This document shows positions 5,039-5,976 of a DNA stretch of 5,976 nucleotides, piece by piece. The notes under the pieces are model-generated. The model saw only the letters and a list, made by a program, of their open reading frames with translations, was not told the DNA's origin and made no database searches. The stretch spans positions 1-5,976 of the forward strand of contig JAUYMM010000005.1 in assembly GCA_030699485.1 (NCBI GenBank), written 5' to 3'. The translations under genes and the position numbers were made by a program. Positions within the stretch are counted from its first letter, which is position 1, and every line of letters begins with the position of its first letter. The stretch is from Candidatus Woesebacteria bacterium. Lineage in GTDB: Bacteria > Patescibacteriota > Microgenomatia > UBA8517.

Positions 5039-5880
5039 CGTCTTGGGGGAAAAAGGAAAGATTAATAGTATTATCCATACTATTGCTAACTGTTATAACT
5101 TCAGGAATTTTAGCACTCACTGCAAGAAATTTTAAACTTCCCAAATTACCTGCATTTAAATTATCAACGTTATCAGAACTTAATCCATTTAAAGAGCAAA
5201 CAATTATTGTAGGAAATAAAGGTAACAAAATCACACAAGAAAAAATTGAGAACACTAAGCGCTTGTTCAAAGAAGCTGTAAATAATTATTCAGGGATTTA
5301 TGCCTTTTATATATATGATATAAAAGGTGATTATTATTACGGATTAAACCATCAGGAAGTCATGCAAGCAGCATCCTTAATCAAATTACCTGTAATGTAT
5401 CTTGCCATGAAAGAAAATGAAGACAAAACTTTAATTGAAGCAATGGGAAAAAGATCAGACAATAGTGCTTATAATAAAATGATTGATATCTTAGGTAAAG
5501 AAAATGTTAATAATACGATTTCAGACCTAGGAATGCCAAATACTTCAGTTCTTAAAAATACCACAACTCCAGAGGAAATAGGTATGTTTTTTAAGAAATT
5601 ATATAAAAACGAACTTTTAAATGAAAAAGATACAAAGGAACTAGAAGAATACATGACTGACACTATTTTTGAAAAATGGTTAAGATCTGGAATTCCTAAA
5701 GACATAGTTCTTGTACATAAATATGGAAGAGAGTCAAGCAGTGTAAGTGATGCTGGAATTGTTATGTCAGATAAACCCTTAGTTATAGTTATAATGACCG
5801 ATGGGGTAATAGAAGCAGAAGCAGATAATCTGTTTCCAAAACTTGCAAAATTGTTGTATGATGAACATATAAAAGAATAA
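5017..5880 (+). CDS. Membrane-anchored class A beta-lactamase-like serine hydrolase
   Basis: A 287-residue protein with a short basic N-terminus, one membrane segment (about 15-36, RLIVLSILLLTVITSGILAL) and a lysine/proline-containing linker to about 65, followed by an extracytoplasmic penicillin-recognising serine hydrolase domain. The nucleophile motif is SLIK (Ser120, Lys123), the second motif is SDN (147-149), and the third is KYG (235-237) in place of KTG. Only 27 residues separate the first and second motifs, against 60 in standard class A enzymes. The omega loop with the deacylating Glu (ExxLN) is not recognisable before TTTPEE (182-187). It is therefore unlikely to hydrolyse beta-lactams efficiently; a role in peptidoglycan handling is a guess. 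No cleavable, lipidated signal is visible. The start lies 22 nt inside the dehydrogenase gene behind a weak AGAAG (5011-5015), suggesting coupled translation. Confidence 0.82.
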   Translation: MDEQKKITSWGKKERLIVLSILLLTVITSGILALTARNFKLPKLPAFKLSTLSELNPFKEQTIIVGNKGNKITQEKIENTKRLFKEAVNNYSGIYAFYIYDIKGDYYYGLNHQEVMQAASLIKLPVMYLAMKENEDKTLIEAMGKRSDNSAYNKMIDILGKENVNNTISDLGMPNTSVLKNTTTPEEIGMFFKKLYKNELLNEKDTKELEEYMTDTIFEKWLRSGIPKDIVLVHKYGRESSSVSDAGIVMSDKPLVIVIMTDGVIEAEADNLFPKLAKLLYDEHIKE

Positions 5881-5887
5881 TATAATT

Positions 5888-5976
5888 ATGCATTACTATA
5901 TAGAAGCTATTAAAAAATACGCAGTTTTCAAAGGCAGATCAAGTAGAAAACAATATTGGATGTTTGTTCTTTTTAA
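5888..5976 (+). CDS. DUF805 family membrane protein (3' end cut by window)
   Basis: Only the first 29 codons and two bases of the next are present; the final AA is an incomplete codon (Lys or Asn), not a stop. The visible sequence has the DUF805 N-terminal signature: an aromatic start MHYYIEAIKKYAVF, then FKGRSSRKQYW (14-24) matching the family's FxGRxxRxxYW, followed by the beginning of a hydrophobic helix (MFVLF). DUF805 proteins are small, multi-pass inner-membrane proteins of unknown biochemical function. The ATG follows the hydrolase stop by 7 nt with no clear Shine-Dalgarno site, so it probably belongs to the same transcript. Confidence 0.8.
   Translation, partial: MHYYIEAIKKYAVFKGRSSRKQYWMFVLF

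Noticed and set aside
5004..5270. Minus-strand open frames opposite the hydrolase and dehydrogenase, including hydrophobic translations
   Set aside because: The hydrophobic look comes from the complement of lysine-rich codons. No family is recognised, and the plus-strand genes explain the DNA.
5881..5886. Perfect TATAAT just before the DUF805 start, as a promoter -10
   Set aside because: It ends 1 nt before the ATG, so transcription would start inside the gene, and no -35 is found at suitable spacing. It overlaps AT-rich sequence right after a stop codon.

Overview
The window is AT-rich (about two thirds A+T by eye), densely packed and entirely plus-strand. No intergenic gap exceeds 46 bp and several genes overlap. 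It uses the standard bacterial code, with TGA as a real stop at the end of the PIN toxin. A transketolase split into two subunits, a eukaryotic-type class I aldolase, short intergenic spaces, few clear Shine-Dalgarno sites and a DUF805 protein together suggest a Candidate Phyla Radiation (Patescibacteria) genome, perhaps Microgenomates-like. That placement is inference from gene style; no marker gene is present.

Layout. 1-1388: the end of the transketolase N-terminal subunit, then the complete C-terminal subunit with an 11-nt overlap. 1404-3364: class I fructose-bisphosphate aldolase followed by a PfkB-family sugar kinase, joined by a TAATG stop/start overlap. 3363-4056: a type II toxin-antitoxin pair (AbrB-like antitoxin, PIN-domain toxin) with its own strong promoter and repeated candidate operator sites. 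4082-5880: a D-2-hydroxyacid dehydrogenase of the glyoxylate/hydroxypyruvate reductase type, overlapping by 22 nt a membrane-anchored, shortened class A beta-lactamase-like serine hydrolase. 5888-5976: the first 29 codons of a DUF805 membrane protein, cut by the window edge.

How the genes fit together. Transketolase, aldolase and sugar kinase form a compact central-carbon cassette. It could link pentose phosphates to triose phosphates, and with a suitable kinase specificity could replace phosphofructokinase or transaldolase. The toxin-antitoxin unit separates this cassette from the dehydrogenase/hydrolase pair.

The most notable signals outside the genes' ordinary content are: (1) a perfect 20-bp GC-rich palindrome inserted in frame in the aldolase; (2) a consensus promoter placed so that the antitoxin mRNA should be leaderless, overlaid by three AAAGTAA heptamers at exact 19-bp spacing; (3) weaker promoter-like sequences placed the same way before the aldolase and the dehydrogenase; and (4) a serine hydrolase that keeps SxxK and SDN but has lost much of the segment between them. 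I do not see an obviously new multi-gene system; the palindrome and the antitoxin control region are the best leads.
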